Source of the DNA: a bacterium
Lineage (GTDB): Bacteria > Eremiobacterota > Eremiobacteria > Baltobacterales > Baltobacteraceae
Assembly (NCBI GenBank): GCA_021782295.1
Contig: JAJXVC010000090.1
Coordinates: 1-7,452, forward strand
Reading direction: 5' to 3'
DNA: 7,452 nt
In this document: positions 1-6,048 of the stretch, one piece after another
Numbering within the stretch: the stretch's first letter is position 1
Layout of the letters: each line of letters opens with the position of its first letter
Position numbers and translations under genes: made by a program
Notes under the pieces: model-generated
Database searches by the model: none
What the model was told of the DNA's origin: nothing
The model's input: only the letters and a program-made list of their open reading frames with translations

Positions 1-775
1 CGTTCGACTCGAAATCTTCCAAACTCATGAGAGCGATCGCCGCTTGCGCCTCGGACATGCGAGCATTGCTCGTGAGGGGCACGTCCACCGGGGGGGCGGC
101 GCCATAACTGCTACGCATATTGCGCAGTCTCGCGGCAATAGTATCATCGTTGGTACAGATGCATCCGCCCTCGGTCGCGCTTAGAATTTTCGTAGCGTGA
201 AACGAAAACACCTCAAGTTCGCCGAAACCCCCGAGTTTACGGCCGAAGGCTTCAACGCCGAATCCGTGCGCCGAATCAAAGTAGAGCTTAACGCCTTTCT
301 TGAGAGCTATTTCTTGCAATTCTTCGATCGCGCATGTTCCGCCCCAAAGATTGGTAGCGAGAATACCTGAGACGTCCTTGTCTATCAACGCATCGACGCT
401 TGCCGGGTGCAGGCCGTGCGTATCGATGTCGACGTCACAGAACACCGGCTCGATACCGGCCCAGGTGAGGGACTGGACGCTGGCGATAAACGTAAACCCC
501 GGAACAATAACCTTTCCCTGCAGGCTTAGAGCCTTCGCCGCCATGATGAGGCCGAGCGTTGCGTTCGTAACAACTACCACATGCTTGACGCCGAAAAACG
601 CAGATAGTTTTTCCTCGAGCAGGTTGGTCAGCGGGCCTTGGTTCGTATAGTAGCGGCGTTCGAAAATTCCGCGCATAGCCGCTTCATATCGATCCCAGGA
701 AGGGAAATACAGCTGCCCAACCGGCAAATCAGAAGAAAAACGCGGCGAACCTCCGAGAATTGCGAGCTGACTCAT
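1..775 (-). CDS. DegT/DnrJ/EryC1/StrS-family sugar aminotransferase (AT1), 3' end outside window
   Basis: The reverse strand is open without a stop from an ATG at 775 to the window edge (258 codons seen; family members are usually about 370-400 aa). It is a PLP-dependent sugar aminotransferase, which would move an amino group from glutamate or glutamine onto a keto-sugar nucleotide in the cytoplasm. Visible family marks in order are an N-terminal LAILGGSPRF segment (4-13), YTNQGP (43-48), a TNATLGL phosphate-binding stretch (70-76), D167 in FDSAHGFG (the Asp that contacts the PLP ring nitrogen, with H170 in the usual Gln/His position), and K196 in SFHATKIL followed by EGG (202-204), the Schiff-base lysine. 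All catalytic residues are intact. Its ATG overlaps the stop of the upstream aminotransferase (ATGA), with AGGTG 7 bases upstream, so the two are probably translationally coupled. The exact sugar and position aminated (C3 or C4) cannot be read from the sequence. Confidence 0.93.
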   Translation of the reverse strand, partial: MSQLAILGGSPRFSSDLPVGQLYFPSWDRYEAAMRGIFERRYYTNQGPLTNLLEEKLSAFFGVKHVVVVTNATLGLIMAAKALSLQGKVIVPGFTFIASVQSLTWAGIEPVFCDVDIDTHGLHPASVDALIDKDVSGILATNLWGGTCAIEELQEIALKKGVKLYFDSAHGFGVEAFGRKLGGFGELEVFSFHATKILSATEGGCICTNDDTIAARLRNMRSSYGAAPPVDVPLTSNARMSEAQAAIALMSLEDFESN

Positions 776-1980
776 ATACGGGCACCTACTGCGTCGGCGT
801 GATCGCGAATGAATTTCAAAAGGAGAACGGTGTTTTCGATGTCATTGAGAGATACGAGTTCTCCACATGGAAGATTTAGAAACCGTTCGACGAGTTTTTC
901 CGTCAATGACAGATCGCCGAACCGCGTTTCATATGATGTTTTCTTTTGGTGCAACGCGGGCGCATAATAGGCCCGAGCGAACACTCCTTCCGAGTTCAGT
1001 ACTCGCAGCGTTGCGGCTCTGGTTATGGGCCACGAATCACGAAGCTCAACGACGATATTTTTAAAGCTTGTCTCTTCGCTTTCGTCGAACTCGAGTAGTC
1101 GCAATTCCGGAATATCAGCGAGCAATCGCTGATAGCATCGATAGCGAGACTCATTGCGTCGTACCTGGTCTGGAAGGTCGTCAAGCGCTGCTAGCGCCAT
1201 AGAAGCATGAACTTCGTTGAGTTTCGCGTTGTTTCCCAAATCAATGACGGTGTCCTGACCCTTGAACCCGAATCCACGCATGTACCCAACGCGCTCTGCC
1301 AAGTCGTCATCATTCGTTGTGAGGTAGCCGCCCTCAAATCCATTGAGAAGCTTGCTTGCATGGAGAGAGAAGCACTCGGCTCTGCCGAAACTTCCAACTC
1401 GGACCCCGAGATAGGTTTCATAGTTGGATTCTACCGTGTCGAATAGAAGCGGGATCCCCGATCGTTTCGAAACATCCTCCAAGCCGTGAACGTCGCAGCA
1501 ATTAACAATGGGATGGACCCCCATCAAAAGCGCAGTATCGGAGTTGATGCATGCGGCGGCGGAATCGGGGGAGATTGCCAAAGTATGTTCGTCGATCTCG
1601 CAGAAACGCGGAGTGAACCCCGCCCATGCGGTAACATCGGCGAGCCGACGGTAAGTCAAGGAAGGCATGATCACCTCGTGCCGCCCCGGAAGCGCTAAAC
1701 ACCGCATGGCGATGACAAGCGTCCAAAATCCGTTCGCAAGTGCGACGCAGTGCTTGACGCCGTGGAAGTCGGCGAGACGCTTTTCGAGGAGTTGGACCGC
1801 CGGCCCACCGTTTGTGTATCGATGCTCGTTAAAGAACAATCGTGAGTACTCTAGAAACGCATCAATATTCGGCCGTACGAGGTTTGATGTCGATCGAGGT
1901 CTTGCAAAGATAGGAGATCCGCCGAATACTGCGAGGTCGTCGACGGAGCGCTTTGCCGCTATCGGCTCGTTATCCAACAT
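772..1980 (-). CDS. DegT/DnrJ/EryC1/StrS-family aminotransferase with atypical PLP pocket (AT2)
   Basis: This 402-aa protein has the full length of the family. Seen: LAVFGGSPIF (16-25), YTNGGP (55-60), NGFWTL (83-88) where many relatives have NGT-x-AL, D181 in LLFDTVES (PLP ring contact), K210 in SLHASKLL (Schiff-base lysine) and EGG (216-218). The residue three after the Asp is E184, where most members carry Gln or His. The fold and cofactor lysine say it is an aminotransferase; the substrate is inferred from rfbA/rfbB upstream to be a dTDP-keto-deoxy sugar. I chose ATG 1980 because AAGG lies 8 bases upstream; a TTG directly before it (1983) is a possible alternative. It resembles AT1 in the N-terminal and cofactor motifs but is clearly diverged, so the pair is not a recent duplication. 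Its local GC is lower than that of rfbB. Confidence 0.93.
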   Translation of the reverse strand: MLDNEPIAAKRSVDDLAVFGGSPIFARPRSTSNLVRPNIDAFLEYSRLFFNEHRYTNGGPAVQLLEKRLADFHGVKHCVALANGFWTLVIAMRCLALPGRHEVIMPSLTYRRLADVTAWAGFTPRFCEIDEHTLAISPDSAAACINSDTALLMGVHPIVNCCDVHGLEDVSKRSGIPLLFDTVESNYETYLGVRVGSFGRAECFSLHASKLLNGFEGGYLTTNDDDLAERVGYMRGFGFKGQDTVIDLGNNAKLNEVHASMALAALDDLPDQVRRNESRYRCYQRLLADIPELRLLEFDESEETSFKNIVVELRDSWPITRAATLRVLNSEGVFARAYYAPALHQKKTSYETRFGDLSLTEKLVERFLNLPCGELVSLNDIENTVLLLKFIRDHADAVGARI

Positions 1981-2297
1981 CAACTTTACCTTGTTTCCTT
2001 TTGGGAGCGGCGGAGGAGTTCGAACCGTGGAAAGTTGTGTGGTGTTTGCGATTCGAAAAACTTCCGAAGAACACGTTCTGCCAAGAGTCGAATCGAGGCT
2101 TAGGGAGCGACCCTCGCTTGTAACAAAGGGCCGCGATCGATTCTTTGGTGGGATGAGCGAGCGCCCGCCCTGCTGCGTCTACCGGGACGAGCTTCATTGG
2201 GCGTTCTACACATTCAGAGGGTGGATATTCCATGCAGTCTGCCCATGAGGTCCGTGTGTCCGAAATCCGCAAACATCAATCGACCGGGTTTCGTCTT

Positions 2298-2326
2298 ATT
2301 TTAAAAACGCGCAACGGGTATTCCCA
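2298..2326 (-). promoter_or_regulatory. Possible weak promoter for the aminotransferase pair
   Basis: Reading the reverse strand, TAAAAT (2303-2298) matches the -10 consensus in 5 of 6 bases. A hexamer TGGGAA (2326-2321) lies 17 bases upstream but matches TTGACA in only 3 positions. The site sits in the most AT-rich patch of the gap, about 310 bases before the AT2 start. The -35 is poor and a chance match is quite possible. Confidence 0.2.
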
Positions 2327-2442
2327 TATGGCCGCGCCCTTCGCTGCTGGATGGCTGATTTCCGGCCATGCGGGGCCCGTCGAGGCGATTCGATCCGGGC
2401 TTGGGGAGGGGTGGAGGAGACGAGCGACGGGGCGCTGCGCCG

Positions 2443-2468
2443 GCGAGCGATGAAAGAGTAGCGCTCGC
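2443..2468. repeat. 7-bp perfect inverted repeat (hairpin) in the gap
   Basis: GCGAGCG (2443-2449) pairs exactly with CGCTCGC (2462-2468) across a 12-base loop. The stem is all GC except one AT pair. No T-run follows on either strand, so it does not look like an intrinsic terminator. In such GC-rich sequence a stem of this size may be chance. Confidence 0.3.
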
Positions 2469-2540
2469 GCGCGAAGGGGCGGAAGTTTTTCGTGTAAAGC
2501 GGAGCTTCTTTACCAAAGCGGTTCGCGCGCCTGGTTCCGG

Positions 2541-3251
2541 CTATTTTTTTGTAAAGAGAAAGAACGGTTCTGCGGGATTACATCCGTACCGTGCGGCATC
2601 GTGCTGCGGAAGCACACGATCGTGCGGGAAGAGCTCGCCTTCGAGGCCGGAACTGCGGATGCAGTCGGCAACGTCGCGTCCGAAGAGACGAACGTGATCT
2701 TCCTGGCCGTAGAAAAAGCGCGCTTGCTCGGGCGTGAGGTGTCCGAGAAACTCCATCCGGTAGCGAAGTGCCGGAGCGTAGGGCGTCTGTGCGACGAGAT
2801 ACCCGCCGGGAGCGAGGGTGCGATAGAATTCGCGCGATGCCGCTTCCGGATCGGAGACGTGCTCGAGAACGTGATTGCAGAGGATCAGGTTGAAGTAGTC
2901 GTCGGGAAATTCCATCCGCTCGCAATCGACGCGCACGAAATCCGGTGAGGTAGGGTAGAGGTCGCCACGGATATATTCGGCGGGCCCGAGAGCGGCGATG
3001 CGCGGTGAGATCTTTGCTTCCGGAGCGATATGCAGGACGCGCGAGCCGGCGATGCGGTCGGCAACCCCGGAGACGGTGAGATAGAGCCAGAGATGGCGGT
3101 CGCGATCGTTGCACTCACAGTTCGGACAGAGATAATTCTGCAGGTCGGAGCCGACCGTCCCCATCATCGCCATGAGCGGGCTGCGGGCGGCGGCGTTCGG
3201 GTGCGGTAGCCACGCCGAAACTTCGGTATCGCAGACGGAACAGAACGGCAT
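2541..3251 (-). CDS. Class I SAM-dependent methyltransferase with N-terminal Cys-cluster
   Basis: The 236-aa protein starts with a zinc-ribbon-like arrangement: C4-x2-C7 and C42-x2-C45 (plus C47), followed by a charged R/H stretch (NDRDRH, 48-53). A Methyltransf_11-type Rossmann core follows. Its first SAM loop reads VLHIAPE (72-78) instead of the usual Gly-rich motif, then GDLYP (96-100), with D97 as the likely ribose-binding acid, and VDCERMEFPDD (108-118) leading into LCNHVLEHV (124-132), which is typical of the family. Methyltransferases with a Cys-rich head and an HIAPE-type first motif commonly occur in polysaccharide and glycan gene clusters. The acceptor (sugar O- or C-methylation, or another group) cannot be decided. 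It lies 15 bases after rfbA and is probably cotranscribed. The ribosome site before ATG 3251 is weak (AGG about 12 bases upstream). It is the last gene before the 560-base gap. Confidence 0.88.
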   Translation of the reverse strand: MPFCSVCDTEVSAWLPHPNAAARSPLMAMMGTVGSDLQNYLCPNCECNDRDRHLWLYLTVSGVADRIAGSRVLHIAPEAKISPRIAALGPAEYIRGDLYPTSPDFVRVDCERMEFPDDYFNLILCNHVLEHVSDPEAASREFYRTLAPGGYLVAQTPYAPALRYRMEFLGHLTPEQARFFYGQEDHVRLFGRDVADCIRSSGLEGELFPHDRVLPQHDAARYGCNPAEPFFLFTKK

Positions 3252-3266
3252 GCGGTTATCGAACCT

Positions 3267-4004
3267 TCACGAACTCTGCTCCGCGCCCATCCGCTCGCGC
3301 GCGATCAATTGCGTTGCGTTGAAGAGCGATTCGAACTGACCGGCGTCGGTCCACCACCCGTCGAGGACGTCGTAATGCAGGTCGCCTTCACGAATGTAGT
3401 GATTGTTGACGTCGGTGATCTCGAGCTCGCCGCGGTGCGACGGCTGAATGCGACGGATGAAATCGAAGACGCGACGGTCGTACATGTAGATTCCCGTCAC
3501 CGCATAGCCGCTCTTCGGTTGCTTCGGCTTCTCTTCGATGCGCACGATCCGTTCGCCGTCGAGTTCGGGCACGCCGAAGCGCTCGGGGTCGGGAACGGCC
3601 TTGAGGAGAATGCGCGCGCCCGAATCCTGCTGTTCGAACCGCCGCACGTACGGCGAGATATCGTCCTGCACGATATTATCGCCGAGAATGACGACGACGC
3701 GGTTCCCTTCGGCGAAATGCTCGCAGAGCTTGAGCGCGTCGGCGATCCCACCTTCGCCCTCTTGGTACGTGTAGTAGATATCCTTGAGCCCAAACTCGGA
3801 GCCGTTACCGAGCAAGCGCAGGAAGTCGCCCGCCGAGTTGCCGCCGGTGACGATCATAATATCCTTGATGCCGGCGCGAACCAGCGTCTCGATCGGATAG
3901 TAAATCATCGGCTTGTCGTAGATCGGTAGGAGATGCTTGTTCGTGACTTTCGTAAGCGGGCGCAAGCGGCTCCCGAGCCCACCTGCGAGGATGATGCCTT
4001 TCAT
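3267..4004 (-). CDS. rfbA: Glucose-1-phosphate thymidylyltransferase, short form
   Basis: This cytoplasmic nucleotidyltransferase joins glucose-1-phosphate and dTTP to give dTDP-glucose and pyrophosphate, the first step of dTDP-deoxysugar synthesis. The 245-aa sequence shows the nucleotide-binding signature GGLGSRLRPLT (8-18), LLPIYDKPMIYYP (25-37), QEGEGGIADAL (81-91), the metal-binding LGDN (107-110), EEKP (157-160), GELEITDVN (192-200) and WWTDAG (217-222). E. coli-type RmlA is about 290 aa and carries a C-terminal extension used for dimer and allosteric contacts. This protein ends soon after the catalytic core, like the short SpsI-type enzymes. GGAG overlapping the rfbB stop gives an acceptable ribosome site for ATG 4004, 11 bases away. 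It follows rfbB by 15 bases, consistent with one transcript and consecutive pathway steps. Confidence 0.95.
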   Translation of the reverse strand: MKGIILAGGLGSRLRPLTKVTNKHLLPIYDKPMIYYPIETLVRAGIKDIMIVTGGNSAGDFLRLLGNGSEFGLKDIYYTYQEGEGGIADALKLCEHFAEGNRVVVILGDNIVQDDISPYVRRFEQQDSGARILLKAVPDPERFGVPELDGERIVRIEEKPKQPKSGYAVTGIYMYDRRVFDFIRRIQPSHRGELEITDVNNHYIREGDLHYDVLDGWWTDAGQFESLFNATQLIARERMGAEQSS

Positions 4005-4019
4005 GAAATAGCGGACTCC

Positions 4020-5024
4020 CTATCGGTGTGCGTACTGACGTTGGTAATAAGCGAGGAACTCACCGGACTTGAGCGGTCGCCACCACGATTCATGATCGCG
4101 ATACCAGGCGATCGTCGCTTCGATTCCCCGCTCGAAATCGATCTGTGGGCTCCAGCCGAGCGCGTGGGCCTTCGTGCTCGCGATTGCATAGCGCCGGTCG
4201 TGCCCTTCGCGGTCGGCGACATGGCGGACGTGGCTTTCGAAGGCGCGTCCACAGCCGGCGAGGAGACGGCGGGTGATCTCGATGTTCGTGCACGGATTGC
4301 CGCCGCCGATATTGTAGACTTCGCCGAGTTCGCCGCGCTCCAGGACGGCGAGGATTCCACGGGCATGATCCTCCACGTGGAGCCAGTCGCGGACTTGGAG
4401 GCCGTCGCCGTAGAGCGGCACGCTCTGATCGTCGATCAGATTGGTCACGAAGAGGGGGATCAGCTTCTCGGGGTACTGGTAGGGCCCGTAGGTATTGCTG
4501 CCGCGCGTCACGAGCACCGGAAGCCCGTAGGTTGTGCGGTAGGCGAGTACCTGGAGGTCGCCTCCGGCCTTGCTTGCGCTATAGGGGCTCCGCGGGCGCA
4601 GCGGGGAGCTCTCGATCGATTCGCCGCTGGAGACATCGCCGTAGACCTCGTCGGTCGAGACCTGCAGGTACCGGGGGATGCCGCGCTCGCGAACCGCCTC
4701 GAGCAGGGTGTGGGTGCCGAGGATATCGGTCCGCAGAAAGGCCTCCGGGTCGAGGATCGAGCGGTCCACGTGGGTCTCGGCGGCGAAGTTGACGATCGCG
4801 TCGACCCCATCGCCGAGTCCCTCGGCGACCGCGCTCGGGTCGGTGATATCGCCCTTCACGAACCGGTAGCGGGCTCCGGTGGGGAGGCTCGCGAGGTTCG
4901 CGGGGTTGGCGGCATAGGTCATGGCGTCGAGATTGACGACTTCGACCTCGGGGCGTTCGGCAGCGAGCAGGCGGATGAAGGCCGAGCCGATGAAACCGAG
5001 GCCTCCGGTAACGAGATAACGCAT
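4020..5024 (-). CDS. rfbB: dTDP-glucose 4,6-dehydratase
   Basis: A 334-aa short-chain dehydrogenase/reductase that uses bound NAD+ to convert dTDP-glucose to dTDP-4-keto-6-deoxyglucose. Seen: the Rossmann motif TGGLGFIGS (6-14), D33 in [10 protein letters not shown] (31-40) which fits NAD+ binding, AAETHVDRS (81-89), the catalytic T124-D125-E126 in STDEVYGD, the Y148-x3-K152 pair in YSASK, and RDWLHVEDH further on. Length and motifs are standard for RmlB. I chose ATG 5024 because AAGGAG sits 6 bases upstream and the Rossmann strand begins immediately after it. The frame is open further upstream (to 5186) but that part antisenses the rpsB leader and has no family similarity. It is the first gene of the leftward set, divergent from rpsB, and has the highest GC of the leftward genes. 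Confidence 0.96.
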   Translation of the reverse strand: MRYLVTGGLGFIGSAFIRLLAAERPEVEVVNLDAMTYAANPANLASLPTGARYRFVKGDITDPSAVAEGLGDGVDAIVNFAAETHVDRSILDPEAFLRTDILGTHTLLEAVRERGIPRYLQVSTDEVYGDVSSGESIESSPLRPRSPYSASKAGGDLQVLAYRTTYGLPVLVTRGSNTYGPYQYPEKLIPLFVTNLIDDQSVPLYGDGLQVRDWLHVEDHARGILAVLERGELGEVYNIGGGNPCTNIEITRRLLAGCGRAFESHVRHVADREGHDRRYAIASTKAHALGWSPQIDFERGIEATIAWYRDHESWWRPLKSGEFLAYYQRQYAHR

Positions 5025-5072
5025 CGCTCGCTCCTTCGCGCTTGCGCAACCTCCCTCCGCCCGTGGTATACT
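5025..5072 (-). promoter_or_regulatory. Upstream region of rfbB with possible shared -10
   Basis: The palindrome GTATAC (5066-5071) that forms the core of the rpsB -10 also reads TATACC on the reverse strand (5070-5065), 4 of 6 to consensus. It would place a start about 35 bases before rfbB. No -35 is found at the right spacing. A perfect reverse-strand TTGACA (5086-5081) is only 10 bases from it, too close for a normal sigma-70 promoter. A bidirectional promoter is therefore possible but weakly supported. Confidence 0.2.
5042..5072 (+). promoter_or_regulatory. Extended -10 promoter of the rpsB operon
   Basis: TATACT (5067-5072) matches the -10 consensus in 5 of 6 positions and is preceded by TGG, the TGn extended -10 element. 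A partial -35, TTGCGC (5042-5047), lies at 19-base spacing; an extended -10 makes a poor -35 tolerable. Transcription would begin near 5079, leaving a leader of about 105 bases before rpsB. No competing site of similar quality lies between rfbB and rpsB. Confidence 0.6.
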
Positions 5073-5078
5073 CCGTGG

Positions 5079-5184
5079 GTTGTCAACTCGCCCGGCACGG
5101 AGGTCGGGCTTCGATGGTCCCAAAGAAACGCTCGCACAGCTCGGAGAGCATCGCGGACGGGGGCCAGCTGAAAGGAATCCCTTC
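5079..5184 (+). promoter_or_regulatory. rpsB mRNA leader with small hairpin and out-of-frame upstream ORF
   Basis: The predicted leader holds a 5-bp hairpin, GCCCG (5090-5094) with CGGGC (5105-5109), whose loop exposes GGAGG (5099-5103). An ATG at 5114 sits 10 bases after this GGAGG and opens a 50-codon frame ending at 5266, inside rpsB and out of frame with it. The rpsB site itself is GGA at 5174-5176, 8 bases before ATG 5185. Ribosomal-protein leaders are often targets of autogenous control, and S2 is known to regulate its own operon in some bacteria. Whether this leader does so is inference, and I recognise no specific leader family. Confidence 0.35.
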
Positions 5185-5955
5185 ATGTCCGTTATTTCAA
5201 TGCGCGAGCTTCTTGAAGCCGGCGTGCATTTCGGTCACCAGACCCGTCGTTGGAATCCGAAGATGAAACCCTACATCTTCCAGGAACGCAACGGCATCTA
5301 CATCATCGATCTCGCCATCACGCTCCAGCGCGTCCGCGACACCTATGAGGTCGTCAAGCAGATGTCGCGCGAGGGGCGCGTCATTCTCTTCGTCGGAACG
5401 AAGAAGCAGGCGCAAGAAGTCGTCAAAGATGAGGCCGAGCGTGCCGGAACGTTCTACATCAACCAGCGCTGGTTGGGCGGAACGCTGACGAACTTCTCGA
5501 CGATTCAGAAACGCATCGCGCGTTTGCGCGAGCTCGAAGAGATGCGTCTCCAAGGCGACTTCGACCGCTTGCCCAAAAAAGAGGTCGCAAAACTCCAAGA
5601 CGAGCTCAATAAGCTCGAGCGCTTTCTCGGCGGAATCAAGGATATGCATCGCCTCCCCGACGCGATCTTCATCGTCGACCCGAAGAAAGAGCGCATCGCG
5701 GTGCTCGAGGCGCGCAAGCTCGGCATTCCGACGATCGCGGTGATCGACACCAACTGCGACCCCGATGAAATCGACTACCCGATCCCCGGCAACGACGACG
5801 CGATTCGCGCGGTGAAGCTGATGGTCGGCAAGATGGCCGATGCGATCATCGAAGGCCGGACCGAGGCGGAGAGCTCCTTCGACGGCGCCGTCTACGCTCA
5901 AGCTCCCATCAACGAAGCGGGCGCCTTCGAGGCAGCAGAGCCTGTCGCCGGCTAG
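5185..5955 (+). CDS. rpsB: 30S ribosomal protein S2
   Basis: The 256-aa S2 protein of the small ribosomal subunit (E. coli S2 is 241 aa). The N-terminus [20 protein letters not shown] (6-25) and the following KMKPYIF are the family hallmark. Also seen are [21 protein letters not shown] and, near the C-terminal half, a conserved [11 protein letters not shown] and [15 protein letters not shown]. The last 30 residues form an acidic, Ala-rich tail such as is often variable in S2. ATG 5185 is chosen for the ribosome site (AAAGGA, 8 bases from GGA to ATG); the frame remains open upstream to 5080 but that part is not S2-like. It leads the rpsB-tsf-pyrH-frr cluster, transcribed from the extended -10 promoter. 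Confidence 0.98.
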   Translation: MSVISMRELLEAGVHFGHQTRRWNPKMKPYIFQERNGIYIIDLAITLQRVRDTYEVVKQMSREGRVILFVGTKKQAQEVVKDEAERAGTFYINQRWLGGTLTNFSTIQKRIARLRELEEMRLQGDFDRLPKKEVAKLQDELNKLERFLGGIKDMHRLPDAIFIVDPKKERIAVLEARKLGIPTIAVIDTNCDPDEIDYPIPGNDDAIRAVKLMVGKMADAIIEGRTEAESSFDGAVYAQAPINEAGAFEAAEPVAG

Positions 5956-5983
5956 TCCTCGCTCCCGTGAAGAGACCCGTCGC

Positions 5984-6009
5984 AAGGGAGGCCGTCGTCG
6001 GCCTCTCTT
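5984..6009 (+). promoter_or_regulatory. Strong 11-bp hairpin between rpsB and tsf
   Basis: AAGGGAGGCCG (5984-5994) pairs with CGGCCTCTCTT (5999-6009) across a TCGT tetraloop, with a single G-U pair. It lies in the 93-base spacer between the rpsB stop and the tsf start. The run after it is TTCGCGCG, not a U-tract, so a full intrinsic terminator is unlikely. It could be an RNA processing or stability element, or a partial attenuator setting the S2:EF-Ts ratio. Confidence 0.6.
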
Positions 6010-6048
6010 CGCGCGCATGAAAGCAAACGAACGCCAAGGAGAGAATCT

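Larger units (their letters stand above)
1981..2540. other. 560-base gap without a convincing gene between the methyltransferase and AT2
   Basis: No open frame here on either strand looks like a known protein. The reverse strand has a 100-codon frame (2272-1970, TTG start) that runs into the AT2 start and has no recognisable domain or good ribosome site; it might be a remnant. The stretch 2301-2516 on the same strand encodes a Ser/Pro/Arg-rich sequence typical of chance translation. The gap contains an AT-rich patch with a weak promoter-like arrangement (2298-2326), a 7-bp hairpin (2443-2468) and a 6-bp hairpin (2494-2513). It separates the rfbB-rfbA-methyltransferase set from the aminotransferase pair and may be a transcription boundary or the scar of a lost gene. 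Confidence 0.6.

Noticed and set aside
1667..2248. 193-codon + strand frame across the start of AT2
   Set aside because: Covers the coding part of AT2 on the other strand, has no ribosome site or recognisable domain.
1970..2272. 100-codon - strand frame just before AT2
   Set aside because: TTG start, no good Shine-Dalgarno, no recognisable domain, 11-base overlap with the AT2 start; kept only as a possible remnant in the description of the gap.
2494..2513. 6-bp inverted repeat GTAAAG/CTTTAC considered as a terminator after the methyltransferase
   Set aside because: The stem is short with an 8-base loop and no T-run follows it in the direction of transcription.
5081..5086. Perfect reverse-strand TTGACA considered as the rfbB -35
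   Set aside because: At 17-base spacing the -10 position reads CGGGCG, and the nearby TATACC is only 10 bases away.
3933..5171. 412-codon open frame on the + strand antisense to rfbA/rfbB
   Set aside because: It lies opposite two genes with intact catalytic motifs; its Ala/Val/Glu/Asp/Arg-rich translation is what GC-rich antisense frames give, and no domain is visible.
5080..5184. Upstream extension of the rpsB frame from a TTG
   Set aside because: It would begin about at the predicted transcription start, has no ribosome site, and the added residues are unlike S2.
5025..5186. Upstream extension of the rfbB frame
   Set aside because: The Rossmann motif begins directly at ATG 5024, which has AAGGAG 6 bases upstream; the extension runs antisense to the rpsB leader.
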